Source: Bolinopsis microptera (taxonomy: Eukaryota; Ctenophora; Tentaculata; Lobata; Bolinopsidae). From it: 64,000 nt of DNA. The translations under genes and the position numbers were made by a program. The notes under the pieces are model-generated. The model made no database searches, was not told where the DNA came from, and saw only the letters and a program-made list of their open reading frames with translations. The DNA lies in the NCBI RefSeq assembly GCF_026151205.1, contig NC_087082.1, positions 2,322,001-2,386,000 on the forward strand, written 5' to 3'. Shown here piece after piece: positions 1 to 13,568 of the stretch (within the stretch, counting starts at the first letter, position 1; every line of letters begins with the position of its first letter).

Positions 1-624
1 TAACTTACCATCACCCATAATCCCGTGCCCTAAAATGTCTCTTTAATGTTGGTTCTCAGATTTCACTTTTCGTGGCACGTGCACGCGTGCAAATACTTCG
101 CGTGCACGTGCGTGATATTTTAGTGGACAGATAGATGTGGGCATCATGCTGGTAACACTTGTTACAAAGCTAAGATAGCTCTTCTATTCGTCAGATTTCA
201 TATTTTTGAAGAGTGGCATCCTGATCGTTAGCCACCTTCAAACAGGGTGAATGTATAATAGACAAGCTAGAAATGCGGCGTGTCACCGTCATGATGTCTA
301 CTTTTTAGGCTAATCAGAAGTCGTTAAAACTGGAGCTAATCGATCAGGGTCATGTAAGAGAGTGGGTGACACACACACACACGGCAAATGTGATTGAATA
401 TCACCTCTATTACACATTGTCTTGCAGTGTGCAATGTCTCCCTGTCAAAGTGCACATTGTTTTACTATTCCAACAACAACACATCAGGGCGGACTAGTGA
501 CCCCATACAATACACCGCCCTCTCAACAATAGCTAATGTTTACTAAAACCCCGATAGCCTGTTAGCATCCGCTCTTTCACAAACCTCATTCGTTTCCACC
601 AATCTTGAGTCCCCTCGTCAGTCT

Positions 625-660
625 GGACAGCCAATCAGGGGCCGTTGTTTCAGTCACGTG
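625..660. promoter_or_regulatory. CCAAT plus CACGTG cluster
   Basis: A CCAATCA box is followed about 20 bp later by TCACGTGG. The same pairing recurs near 3641, 18010 and 21083. The motifs are known binding sites for NF-Y and bHLH-zip factors. Function here is inference, as no transcript start is visible nearby. Confidence 0.2.
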
Positions 661-2870
661 GTTGATAAGACTAAGTTCCTGACAATGGCACCGTTAAAAT
701 CAGGACCTAGGTCAACAAAGGACGGTAGCCATGCTTGAGGACTTTTACTGGCCCTCTGTTACACGTAATGGGGGTTTTACACCTGGTAAAAGGCTCGTGA
801 ACTTCTGGTAGAGTACCGCAGTTAGCCCAGCACTTGTCAGAGACTCACTGTTGTGCAGTGACTCACCTCACTGACCCAGCACTGACTCGAGGTTCAAGGA
901 GTCTGTGTTTTACTAAAACAGGCATTCCATGTATTTGAGACTGAAAGAAGACATCAACTTTATATTCGAAAACCAACGCCCATCTCTATTATAATTCGAA
1001 AGATTATTTCTACCTTCGGGATGTCACCGTCTACTAGGCTTAGTCCTCTTGGAGCATATATTATATCTGAACTTGGCCGATTTCAGTAAAAATGAAGATT
1101 CTGAGTTAAAACAAGAATTTCGCCACAGTTACACCACGCACGATCAAATTTCCCTTCAATGTAATTGTTTTACTAGTATTGCATCCCAGAGTGGTGTTTA
1201 TGTTTGGCGTACGTGATAATCGTTTTTATTATATAAGGCGTGCGAAACTTGAAAACTCTGCGCGCCGTCACAGTCAAGTGCTAGTTATATATATATATAT
1301 TGGCTTCTGAATACTTGAACATCTGTCTCGTACCGAAATATTTTAGTTCCTTGACCAGACAAATTAAATAATAGTTCAATTCGTGCGTAAACCATTTAAA
1401 TTCCCGAGAACTTAACCTAAGCTTTCGCTTTAAGGAAGTGTGAACAGCATATTTATGCCGTAAGTGCATTTAACAAAACTTGCCATATAAGACATAAGTG
1501 AAACTAAAAATAAGAAATTCGATCATTTGGACAAGTTCATTAAAAGGTATGAATAACTTGCACAATTTTAATCTGTTGGCTTTCAAATTTTGAAGTCTGG
1601 TCTATTTGATCAATACAATACTATTTTATGTTACAAAGGTACAGAGTTACATAACATTTAAATGCTGAAATATGATTAAATGCTGAAATATGATTAAAAA
1701 AATGGTGCACACGATTTTGTGAAAAATTTTTTTGGCCTAACACTAAATTTGTGACATTTGAATCATATTAGCTACATCTAGTATAGTAGTATAAGTATAC
1801 TTGAACCATATTCGTGATAACTGGCTTTCTATAATCTCTAATGATCCGAAAATAACACTTTCGACTTTTGAGCGAGCTTGCTTCGAATCTTTGACTTGTG
1901 AGTATTTAATCATTTTAGCACAAATAACGTTTCTGAATATGATATTTGGTTACTTACAAGTTACATGTCCTTTTCATCATTATGCACTACCTTTGATGTG
2001 ACTTTTGAAGGGTCAATGTTCAAATTACAATAACGTATATCACAGGCTAAATAGAAACTTCGTGATTTCGAAATCATGAAATGTGCTTCATTCACTACAG
2101 ATAGAGATAACAATTATAATTAAAAAATAAGGCATTTATTATTTTATAAATTAGTTATAAACCCTAGTACCACCTTTTAATAAGCGTGTTTATAATTACT
2201 GAATTCTAAATTATTTGTCTCGTATCAAAACAGTTTTAATCCCTAGTCCGAATTTAAGCGGTTTACGCACGTCACGTGCAGCGAGTCTTTTAGATGATTA
2301 CTTACGCAGGAGAACTTAAAGTGCGTTCGAGTAAAATTACCCCAAAGTTGAGGTAACCAATGCAATAGTGACGTCTGTTCCTTCAACAAAGTTGAGGACT
2401 TCACAATAGATAAACCCTGTGTTTTAAAAACAGTTCCGCACAAAATTTGAAATTATGAGTATCATGAGATGCTAGACCATCTTGGAAGAACGCCAAATAT
2501 TCATGGAATTACGATTGATATGACAGGGGCTGTGGTTAAAGATTGCTCCACAACTAATACCACGATGTGATATAAGTTGTAGTGCAATGATTAGGAGGGG
2601 TTGGGAACCAGAGGACTAGATATCTTGGGAATCAGTCATGCAGTGCTGTTAGTAGTTACTCTACTACTTGTGTGAGAAGACACAGGTGTGTACTTAATAA
2701 GCGTGTATGTGATATTACCCACCGTTCTGTAATGTGCATTGCCTCACTGAACTTAGGGTTTGGTGAGCTCAACCCTGCCCAATCACCCTGAACAACAGTT
2801 AGGAATAAACGAAAACGATCACATTTACTTATACCACTCAGCAGCCAAGTGTAGTTTACAGGTATTGTTA

Positions 2871-2893
2871 ATCATCATCATCATCATCATCAT
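2871..2893. repeat. (ATC)n microsatellite
   Basis: About eight perfect ATC/CAT triplets. Confidence 0.9.
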
Positions 2894-3640
2894 GAGACGT
2901 TACTGATTGCATTGTCAATACATCAGATGTGGCGGATACTGCTAGGGAGAGGAGACCTGAACCAACTCCTCGTCTCTCTAAAAGTTATTGCCACTTATTA
3001 GGGACACCAACAACAGCTGTGTATGAGTGTTGTCTCCCCAGTAATGTTGTTCTGTAATAGTCCTGAAGTTGTAACATTATAACTATAAGCCACACACTGA
3101 CTGACTAGATGCCATCAAGATCCCACCCTGCACTGGCTGCTGCTGATGAAACCTGGTGCCATGCTCAATATATTATACAACCCAATAATACTCATACATG
3201 CGAATATTAGAGCATTGTTCACCCTACCATGTACAATAATCAGTACATCCACCGCGCACAATGCACACCCCACTCCCTAGCAGCCTGGCGGTGCACCCTA
3301 TCACTATCAGTTCTAGTCAGGATGTAGCCTATCAGCTCACATCGGGACATTTCGCCTTTGTGGAGCTGATTTCCGCTACCGCCTAGACAATTATTAACTC
3401 TCTCTCCCTCCAACTGGGTATCGGAACTTGGCATTCTTGGGATATTCTTGTCAATCACGTCACCCCTGGTTCGCTTTATGAAGGAGCAGGGCATTGTCCC
3501 CCGTTTAATAATCACCGCCGATCATTATATTGCTGCAATCCATTACAATATAACTGCAAACTATAATGCAGATCTTTCCCCGGAGTACTCATTTAATTTT
3601 TCCTTCATTTCCGGACAACTCAGCAAATATATCTGCTGTG

Positions 3641-3695
3641 GTCACGTGCTGTGATTGGGGAGGCCGCTATTGGTTAAGGTGCCGGTCACGTGATT
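3641..3695. promoter_or_regulatory. Two CACGTG E-boxes flanking two inverted CCAAT boxes
   Basis: GGTCACGTG occurs twice, about 45 bp apart, with two ATTGG (reverse CCAAT) motifs between them. This looks like a compact promoter or enhancer module, but no gene start is recognisable next to it. Confidence 0.25.
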
Positions 3696-4216
3696 GTTGT
3701 GTCGGCAATCTGCATTGTGGTCTCCAGAGAATAACATTAGATTACTATTTATCTATTTTAGGTCTCGTTTATTATGAGATGAGAGGTTAAGCCAGTAGTG
3801 GTGTATTAGGTACAAACTGAGAGAGGGAGAGTTAACGGTTAATGCTAATCAGTTAATTGGATCATATTATGTTCTTAATCGGTATTGAAGGTCAGTGCAT
3901 CTCAAAATAACGAATATTAAAATGGTTGTAATTTTGATCGTAATTTCTAAAAACCGCAAGCCCAGGAATAATTTTCAGTTACATTATGGTTCACTATGAA
4001 TATATTTCCGAATATTCATTCAATTTGTTCTATAAGGAGGGACTATAATTGGTGAACTATAAATTCTCTGCATTCGCACACCATTTTGCTCTGGTCATAA
4101 CGCTAATCCCGGGAAACATCCTCTTTACGAGATCATTAAATTCTGTATAGTTCTATACTATAGCACTACAAGTAGTATAGACTAAAAGTAGCTAGCCCAT
4201 CTTGGGAGTTCAGTTA

Positions 4217-5054
4217 GCGCCGTGAGCCGGCTAGCCGACGGCAATCGGCTGGCTAAGAGAAAAAATCGGCTGGCTAGCCGGCTAAGCCGGCTAAAACTGG
4301 GAATGGGATTACCAGATCCTAATATCAGATATTGTACCAAAAATTTTTATTTTGCTTATATTACTATTTTGTATTAAAATTTATTGGCTTATACTTTATG
4401 TTTCTTTATACTTTATGTCGACTTTAAGGGCAAAACTTGAAATGGAAGGTAACAAGTGATACAATTTCATAACTTCAATAATAATAAGTTAGTCAATAAT
4501 AAGTTAGGAAATTCTCACTGGTCAGAGTCAATCTCTAATTTACTTATGAAACTTAACAAAAGATCTCTGTTACGATTGTCGATTAATAAGCATAATGGCT
4601 TTTAAATTGTCTGATGAGATCTTTGATCTCCTCTTGTTTACAGTCAGCCCTGCTGCTGACCATGTTCTTTCCACATCAGCAGCGGATGCAGGAACCTAAA
4701 ATATAGCGCATGCTAATTTTGAAAGAAGGGGCAATGTATCACTACGACATTTCCAAAATCTAAGAGTGTCCATCTTGGACAGAAAGTTTTTAGGGCACTG
4801 CAATTGCAAGGCCTCATATACTTTAATTTCGTCTTTAAGACGATCCGTCTGACGGTTCTGAAATTTATGAAATTTATATCTAAAGTCGATCATGGTATAA
4901 TTTGTTACATGCCGTCTAGATTCCCGGCCTGAAGTAGAGATAAGTGATAACTGCTGAAAATGTGTTAGCCGATCGGCTAGCCGATGGCAATCGGCTGGCT
5001 AAGCTGGCAATTTCAATCGGCTGGCTAAGCCGGCTTAGCCGGCTAGCTCACAAG
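4217..5054 (-). mobile_element. hAT-family remnant with target duplication
   Basis: The stretch is bounded by direct copies of AGTTCAGTTA (4207-4216 and 5053-5062), which includes the 8-bp duplication expected for hAT elements. Both ends are GC-rich and inversely related: GTGAGCCGGCTAGCC-type sequence at the left and its complement ending in GCTCACA at the right, with many repeated CGGCTGGCTAAG units. The middle, on the minus strand, encodes the C-terminal dimerisation domain of a hAT transposase. The element is about 838 bp, so most of the transposase is gone and it cannot move by itself. Confidence 0.75.
4570..4893 (-). pseudogene. hAT transposase C-terminal fragment, one stop codon
   Basis: Read on the minus strand, the frame gives a stretch around LRFW then PLLSKLA, a TAG at 4696-4698, and then VPASAADVERTWSAAGL followed by NKRRSKIS. 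This is the typical hAT C-terminal (dimer_Tnp_hAT) pattern, in which a conserved small-residue/ER/FS-AG motif follows a Trp and LA block. The single in-frame stop is the only break in about 107 codons. The catalytic core and the BED finger are absent. This is a dead copy lying inside the 4217-5054 element. Confidence 0.8.
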
Positions 5055-5062
5055 TTCAGTTA

Positions 5063-6579
5063 CCAAATTAAGCAGGTCACGTTTAGAGTACTAACAATAA
5101 TCCCTGCATTTTAAACATTCTTCCCAACAATTTTAAGTATGTATCAAGTTTCACCAGCATAGTTCCCCTCTATTAACGTAATCGATACCCATAACGTCCG
5201 CCTGCCCCGTAACTAATTTGAAAATCTAAGATAGTTATGACGATGCGCAGTAGCACGTGTGGGTTGTTAGGAAAATTGGTCCACCACATAATTGAGCCCT
5301 GAGGTGAAGGGGGCAGCAACGGATACAGTATTATGTACTAGTGAGCGTACATTCGTGCTCATTTTTGGAGGGTGACCCTGGTTTTGAAAACGAAACAACG
5401 TATATTACCGCCGACAGGTGAAACTGCTTTATAGTTTCATGGTTTAGTGAGATCGGGAGGGTTTTAATTCGACCAGATTTGAAAGGCTTATTGATGTTTA
5501 AATGGTATATTAATATATTATCATTAGTGAGGTTAAATATCAAAACCTTAAAACCTATGATATTGACTAAAGTGCTTGACGTTGTAGTGTGATCACGTGA
5601 TCGGATTTAGGTCATTTCACTTCGAAAGAATATATAATGTCACCTCAAGTTATCATAATAATTAAGCCTTTGATATGATAACTTGAGAATACTATAACCG
5701 AAATCTGTCATAATGCTAAAGGATGTTGTTCTGCTGTGAATTGGATTTTCTGCCTTTGCCACTGTAAAGAACGGCTGAAGGAATTTAACCGCTAACTTAT
5801 TGCATTTAAAGTCAAGTTGGCCGGGATTTTGTGGAAAATAAATACAATTCGGAAAAATTATACCGCTCTGATGGTTCCCCATTACGTATGATTATTATAT
5901 ATGCCATAAATACAGAATTATATCTTATAATTTCATCAAAGTGGACTCTAGTAGTTACAAACAGCTTGTTCCAATAAAAAGGTGACCGAGCAAGAACACC
6001 TTCAACCAAAGACACCTTCTACCAACGACATCTTCATGCTTTACCTGCATATTATAATTTGCATTTCAGTAGTCTTCATCTCTTATCACAAACTCAAACT
6101 CAGATAAGATTGTGCTCATTTATTTTTAGCTCATTTGCTCATTTATTTTTAGCTGACCACAGATCTGATGACTTTGGTGATGTTCGGATAAGAGTAAAAT
6201 TGAATCGTTGCACCTAAATTTAGTGTGCAGTCGGTGCAACTGTACACCATTAACTTAACGTTCCAACAGAGTTGAGCGTGGGAAAATAATTTCACTTCCT
6301 AATGAGTAGGCCGGACGATCAGTTGTGTAACAACTGTGACTACTGTAAACAAATCTCAGAACTACAGAAATTCCTGCCCCTTTTTCAACTTATTTTTATA
6401 GATCTCGTAAGGCCGAGCGTGACTTTTAAACATTGTTCAGTAGGGATCATCAAGGCTTTTAACAGAGATCCGTGATGCTCCATACTGAACATTACGACTT
6501 ATTTTTAACCTTTTCCGCTACTTTCTCACCTATCTTCCCATAATCGTACCTACAACATTTTTACCCTATTTTTCTTCAG
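5063..6579. other. No gene recognised
   Basis: AT-rich DNA with no exon I can support. It ends at the TTTCTTCAG acceptor of the first visible EGF exon. There is a 17-bp local duplication of CTCATTTATTTTTAGCT-like sequence near 6115-6155. Confidence 0.5.
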
Positions 6580-6669
6580 AAATAAAGAACTGTGAAGAGA
6601 ATAACGGAGGTTGTGACCACGTTTGTATTGATTTAGAGGCTGGGAAACATGAGTGCCGGTGTAATCCAG
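6580..6669 (+). CDS. EGF gene exon 1 of the visible set
   Basis: Starts after TTTCTTCAG with two bases of a split codon. Encodes the first half of an EGF module with the NGGC pattern typical of LRP and nidogen EGF domains, and ends in CNPG. Donor GTTAGT, phase 1. Confidence 0.85.
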
Positions 6670-9600
6670 GTTAGTTAATTAGTAATCTAATTAGTAATCA
6701 ATTAAATGATAATCATTTTGTTCAACTTAATTGGAAAATATTTACCGAAAATTGGTGTTGGTTTTTTTAACGATGGTTAAAAGTTGAAAATGTTTATGGT
6801 CGGACTTGAAATTGAATAACGCCTTCTCGGTGACAGTAAAAATATTTTCAATTTTCATTAAAATAGTATATTTAATACAGTTAGACCTCGATTTACAGGG
6901 CCTCGGGGCCTTTATACCAAGCATAACTGCTTTGATAATGTGCGGTAAATAAAAGATTTTTTTTCTGTAACTGAATTGACACTCGTGAGTCGTGACTCGG
7001 AACATAATGTTTTTATCATTAACTTAATAAGCTAAAGAAAATAAGCCGAATCCAATTAATTTCACTGCGTGCTTTGATACATTGAATTGATTTAAGGTCT
7101 CATTCGACTGACAAAAATAATGGAAAATATTTAAACAAATCCTCACGAACAAGACACCCTGTTCCTCCAAATCTCCCAACGCCCACAATATAATATAAAC
7201 TCTGTAACATTCAGGATACGAATTGATTGATGATACGAGATGTCAGGACATTGACGAGTGTTCAGATCCAGATGTGGCCGGAGAATGTGAACATCGCTGC
7301 GTCAACGACAGGGGCAGGTCAGTCCCGCTTTTATGCGTTTAAACATAGTGTTAGCATTAACGAGAACGTCTTAAAACACAGTTAACATCTGTGACAAAGT
7401 TAACATATTTTTCGTGTGACAGTGACCTCGGGAATACATGTAAGTAACCCGTAAGTTACCCGTAAGTTACCCGTAAGTTACCCGTAAGTTACCCGTAAGT
7501 TACCTGTAAGTCTCATGTAAGTTACCCGTAAGTTACCCGTAAGTGTTTCAGAATAAAAAGGGGGAACAACACAACGTGGGGGTAAGTCCGGGAGCTTGTG
7601 TACGTTAAGCTCAGCTTGTGTCTTTCATTTAGCTTTCTGATTAACATGCTTACATCTTTTATCGCTGCTTCTACTCAAAATAATGAGACTTGAACCAATG
7701 TCAGAAGAAATCAAGGGAATTAGCGTGTTAGAAGACTTGAGATGGATGGTTCCTTGACGTATTAAGTCAAGCTCGATCAAGGGGTGTTAAAATGATTTTT
7801 TTTTTCAAGGGGTTTTAAAATGATTTTTTTGTTGTTGAAGCCTCTAGTTTCCGCCACAAAGATGTGTACTTCATGCAGAGCTCATTTCTGGAGAACATAC
7901 CCTGTCACGGTGATACGTTTTGTTGCCATGTTGCTAGAGATACGTGTAAAGTGGCGGGGCAGTTTCCGTCTACTGTGATCTGTGCGGGACATGGTGGGTT
8001 GCCAAACAAGCCGGCCAAAAGACGAGGTAGAGAGAGAGTAGTGACCACTCATGTTTGCCTTGTAGCCATGGTACGCTTTCGTTTTACTGGGGGAAAAGTA
8101 TCAATATTTATTTTATTATTCTATTTTGAACGATTTGACCCCCGGACAAGTTTTACCGCCAACATGCAGTTGAGAATTAGATGCGGGGCCCTTATAAAAT
8201 ATGCAACTTCAAACACCCCTGGATGATGTTTACCCGGCCACGCTGGAGTGATAGGATGCTTCTTTCACACCTTCAGAAACACACACATTGCAGTGTGTGT
8301 GTGTGTGTGTGTAAAGATTGTAATTCAATGTTTTCTTTACTTGCACACTGTAACGTGAAATTAATTTGGTTACTATTTGGAGTTTTTGTGTAGATGAGCT
8401 TTTATTGAATCTAGCATCTTATCAACAATATCATTATCGGGACAGTTAAACTTTTAACTTGTGCACAGAGAACCTTAAATAAACATTGGAAATTAGCAAT
8501 TATATAAGATTTCTTTAAATACATGATGTTATTACCGATGATATCACCTACTTTCCCATGATGATACTCTTACATCCTGGCTGGATGTTTACATTTCATG
8601 ATAATATAATCATGATCTCTGGTAGCACGTCATGTCACGACCCAATTCACCAATACTCAGCCATTTCTAGCACTCAGGATGTTCACTAATTTGGTGATAA
8701 TTTTACGAGCACTTTCTGTGTCACACTCCTTAGATCTATCTCTAAAAACCCCGCCAAAATTACCATGTCAGACTCACAATGATTTATTATTGAATTAATG
8801 ATTCGTCTGAGCTCTCAAAGTGTTTTTCTCTGCATAATAAAAATCAGCACACTTTGTGTACCACTTACACTAATATAAACACACTCTGCAATTCAAAACC
8901 CTGAATCTGGTATCCTACCGTCTTAGAGCCATATGTGATTACTCTTTCAAATTTAATTTGACACTCTGTACCCATGTATGATCTACAAAGAGCGTTTCCA
9001 TGGTAACTGATTGAATTAAGGTTCAAGATAATCTACACAGGGTGTACCAAATTTGTTAAAACTCCCTTTTTTTGGTAATCGTCTCGGGTTTCGTTGCAAA
9101 TCCAGTGAAGCAAAAAGTAATTCCCCAATAAACTAGATTAGTAAAGAGAGTTGGTGATCCGTAGCCAACATCGGCTGGAACATATTAAGAGTAACCTGTA
9201 AGTAGGAGAGATGTTAAAGACGGTATTAGGTTATCACCAATAACACTCCACATTTTATACAGTCTGTCGAGATTTGTTGCAGCAAGCACCCAATTAAGTG
9301 TAATGATAAGTTATTGATTTAATTAATCACCCTGCCTGCTAAACGACGAACCGCAGTCGAGGAAGAGCCAGCATCTCAAATATATGGCGCTGCAAATGTC
9401 TTAATTGGCCAGCCATATGGCCCCTGATATAAGTGACCACCAGTAATGTTAAATGTATTCAACATGACATAGGTCACATAACTAAGGCAGGATCCAGAAG
9501 GTGAGAAGGTCTTCAACTCCACACTCATCTCAATAAATCCCTTCCAAATTAGACCTGATAGTGGTCCCGTCAGTCTGCCACGTGGGGCCGTCACACTTCA

Positions 9601-12600
9601 TCAGAGGGGCCTGCATAACCTTTGTTATCATGGAGCGGAGATTATGTATGCTTAGCACAATATATGCAATGTGTGTGAAGTGTCTTTCGGCGATGGGTTT
9701 GGGTTGTGTGGTAGACAACAAGATGATTTTCACAGACTTACTCTCCTTTTGGGTGCTATTCGTAGACTATTAGTGCTATTAGTACTTAGTAGACCTTTTA
9801 ATTGATCCTGTGATATGGCGAGGACAAACAATGTCCTAGCCCTAGAGCCTGGCATGTGATGAATATATTAATATGGTTTTAAATAGTTTTAAAACACAAC
9901 TTTGGTTTTGATAATTAAATATGGCACATTGAATATTATATTATGTATGTAACATTATGATGTGACCATTATTAATAGTTATCGTATTGAGCTCAAGGGC
10001 TGCTTTGATCAAGTTGCTTTATGTTCAATGTTCACATAATATAATGAAATACATGATAATATGATAAGATTAGGACTATAAACACAGCTCAGACATGACC
10101 ACGTACATTTACAAATCACGTACAAAACAGAGCTGCAACTGCTGCTAACAATTAAGATCTTATCAATCACTCTCTTTTCTGATCCTAGCTGAGTCAATCA
10201 TCTGCCTCACGTTCTGACCAAGTTAACTGGGTCAGCCATCAAAACCTCACGATAAATGTGAAAACGCGGCTATATGTGATCGCTTCTTCTTCTCCTTTTA
10301 ATGTATTTATAGCTTCAATAACGAATACTCTACAAAACCACCGCTGTGACCCATATTATCTTAACTATTAACATCTCTAATCTCTATCACAGTGACTTGA
10401 AGTTTTAAGTATTATTAAATAAACGCCCTCCCCCCAGTTACCACTGTGATTGTGATACCGGATATGAACTGGACCCTGATGACCGGTCCTGTAGTGATGT
10501 GGACGAGTGTTATGACGAGTCCAGCTGTGATCAGAACTGTCACAACTTCGAGGGAGGCCACGAGTGTAGTTGCTATGAAGGCTACGAAATAGGAAGTCCA
10601 AGGTGAGGCTGTCATGTCTATTTTATGTTACCTTAGCTCTGTTTTTTAACTTGAGCAGTTATTTTTAATGTCTTGGCAAGTTTACGATTATTGATTATAA
10701 GTTTCCTGCAGATCTTTTGATTTCCTTATTCTATTTTTATGTCTGACTGTTTTTTTAAATAACTGTCAACATTTCAGGAACAAGTGTATTGACATAGACG
10801 AGTGCGAGCTTATCCCAAGAAAATGTGACCAAGTGTAAGTGTTTTCATTTTTTGACGATTGTTGAAGTTCTTCACATTTTTAAGCGATATCACAATCAAA
10901 ATTTGTCAAATCGTTTCACTGACTTGTCAGTCAAATTTCATTATATTGCAGTCTCATATTCAGTTCCTGATGTTAAGGGGCTAAAGATATTATATATACG
11001 TCTTTGGAGCACTTAAAATCACGAGTTAAATGCTTATCTGTAGTATCTTGTGACACTTTCTTTGGTGTGAGGGGGGGGGTCTTTATGAAATTTCTCTCGA
11101 AATTGATTTTATAGCTGTTTCTAATAGAGGGGAGTGATATCTATCTGCTACTTTTGGTCCCATGGAAAAATATTGTCCCTAGCCGAAATTATTGCCGGTC
11201 AAAGGTCAGCGCTCATGTGTAATTGTATTGCGCGAGCGATTTTCAATCGCGCGCCCTGAAAATCGAGTCTAAAAATCTATCTCCTCCTACATTTTTTGAG
11301 CAATCACCTTGAAACTTTCAGGATATGTTCTAAGGACCATTTAGAAACTTTTACTCTTTTTAGAATTTTGAGATAGGCCTTTAAAAATTTTTTATTTCAT
11401 TTTGAAAATCTTGGACCTCTTTTTTTTGACGATTTTTCCAGGTCGAAGATTTTCAAAATAAAGTAAAAAACAGCTATAAAATCAATTTCGAGAGAAATTT
11501 CATAAAGACCCCCCCTGCCCCCTTAAGTTACGGACAAATATAAATATATATTATTCGCTTTTATAAATATAAATGGCAGCTTACAAGCTTATGGTTAAAA
11601 GGTTGATTTTGACGTGAGAACCAGATGTGTGAGATCTAAGGGCACAGCTTGTGATCAGTGGGGGCCGGGGCACACATAGGAGGGCACAAGGGGGGGGGGG
11701 GGGGGCACCCGGCACATACTGTTTGACCTATTTTTTAGATTTTAAAGTCAAAATTTGGACACGAGTCTTGAAACACCATGTAGGTACATTTCCAAATTTG
11801 ATTGGTGTCAGGAATATTCATATAATCCTCTATTGGTTGGTTACATAGAAATGTCAATTTCACTGGGGATATTTTCTAAAATCGTACAGTGACCGTTCTG
11901 TAGTTATAATAACAGAACAGACTGGATTGTAATGGGGGAGTGCACATGATTTATGTCTCGTAATATTAGTAATTAACTTAAACCAAATTCTAGACTGTAT
12001 CAGCTGTAAGTAGATTATCAGGACCTTTAGTCTTCTAACAAAGTCTAGTTATAAGGTTGGTGTTCTATTTAAAGCTGATTGCTAATATCATTAGATACGG
12101 GTCTAGTCTTGGGTTTTCATATTAAACTTCTAACCGAACTACTTAATAGCTCGTAATGATAATATGAGTTGTAACCAGTAGGCCTCGTAATAATCTGACT
12201 ATATAACATGTGTTCAGATCATGTCTCTCAACTTCATGTCTGACTTTTCTTCTGACTTACTAAATGATTCTGGGGCATTATATGGACTTGTTCAATGATT
12301 CGTGAATTATGAACCCATATTTGTAAATGCGCTTCTGAGATAAATTGCAGCAAAACCGTCGGTGGTGTGGGACTGCCCGTTTACTGCATATTTGCAAGAA
12401 TTTAAAGCATTTAACTATGTAATTTTAAATAATTTACCAACTTTTTAGGTATCCTAATCTAATACTCATTGCTCTGTTCAAGTCAAGCAAAGCGGGGCTC
12501 TACTCGCTGGCCAATTAACACTCTTAATTACGAACAATTTAACACTTGTCATCTGTCTGGATGTTACCTCAACTTTTAACTTTGACACCACCCTTCTCTT

Positions 12601-13530
12601 GAAATTGGAAACAACTTGACAGCGCCCCGCGTTTTCCTGTAGAGAAGCGCTTGAAAACGTTGTGAATGTTACGAAATCATTACATGAATTGACACATTTC
12701 TATTTATCGAAAATGACTTTAAAAGCGCTCTTGAAGCGCTGTGTCAAGTTCCAATCAATACTAATGGGCACGGCTCAATGGATATCTTACTAATGAATGC
12801 TGAAAACTGTCATGCAAGTGTTTATTATTCATAGCAGAAATTCTATGCAATATATTCAGATGTTATTAAAATTCTTCATGGTTAAGAGCTGCATAATAAA
12901 TATGTCATTGTTCTCTGGAAAAAAATACATAACTTTTTGTGTGTACATCGTGTGTACATAGCTGAAAGGTTTTCTCGTTGTGTCATAACCTCAAAGATCC
13001 GTATAAAAAGCAAACATTGCTCAAAATGAATTGTTCATCATGTATTTTTTTGCACGTGGAGTAACAAGTGTCGTTCCCATGGCAACCGTCTGCGGTGGGT
13101 GTTTGATTCATTATGGTTATCAAAGTAAACAATGACAGGGGTGTTGTGGTTTTTACAAGCAAAGTTGTGTGTACATTCTTACCCAGTACACACAGAAAAA
13201 TAATTTACTGAGTGTGTAAGAAAACCATTAATACGGTGTAGACATCTGACATATTATCATTAAAGATTGGATATCAGCCAGGGCCTCATTAATAATGTAA
13301 ACATGTAGACAATCAATACAGGACACCGTCATTAATCTGGTAATATAAACAATTAGGGTAAAAAGGCTCCCAGTAAAAGGTATGTATTACATGTTACATG
13401 TCATGTGTAGAACGAAGAGGTGATTACTTTGGTGAACTCACACCCACTCTCACACACACATATACGCATGCTCCTAGAAGTCTAATGATCTCAGTCGACT
13501 AACTCACTGGTAAGCTCAATGTTGTGAACG

Positions 13531-13568
<38 letters not shown>

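Larger units (their letters stand above)
1..4216. other. No gene recognised (possible upstream intron of the EGF gene)
   Basis: Only short open frames without recognisable domains occur on either strand. The EGF-repeat gene that starts at 6580 does so in the middle of a split codon, so this stretch may be one of its introns. It holds a short CAT repeat, a 17-bp direct duplication near 1663-1697, and two clusters of CACGTG with CCAAT motifs. I see no RNA gene. Confidence 0.5.
7318..10437 (+). other. Intron 2
   Basis: 3.1 kb. It contains the 11-bp GTAAGT minisatellite (7440-7544) and a GT microsatellite (8293-8312). A 120-codon open frame at 7864-8226 shows no domain and is not called. Confidence 0.7.

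Noticed and set aside
7864-8226. 120-codon open frame in intron 2
   Set aside because: No domain, odd composition, interrupted by microsatellite-like sequence, lies inside an intron of a well-supported gene.
10377-10615. Minus-strand frames over exon 3 of the EGF gene
   Set aside because: Antisense shadows of the real exon with its clear Cys pattern.
12605-12758. Weak inverted similarity around AACTTGACAGCGC and GCGCTGTGTCAAGTT
   Set aside because: Arms are short and gapped; not enough for an element call.
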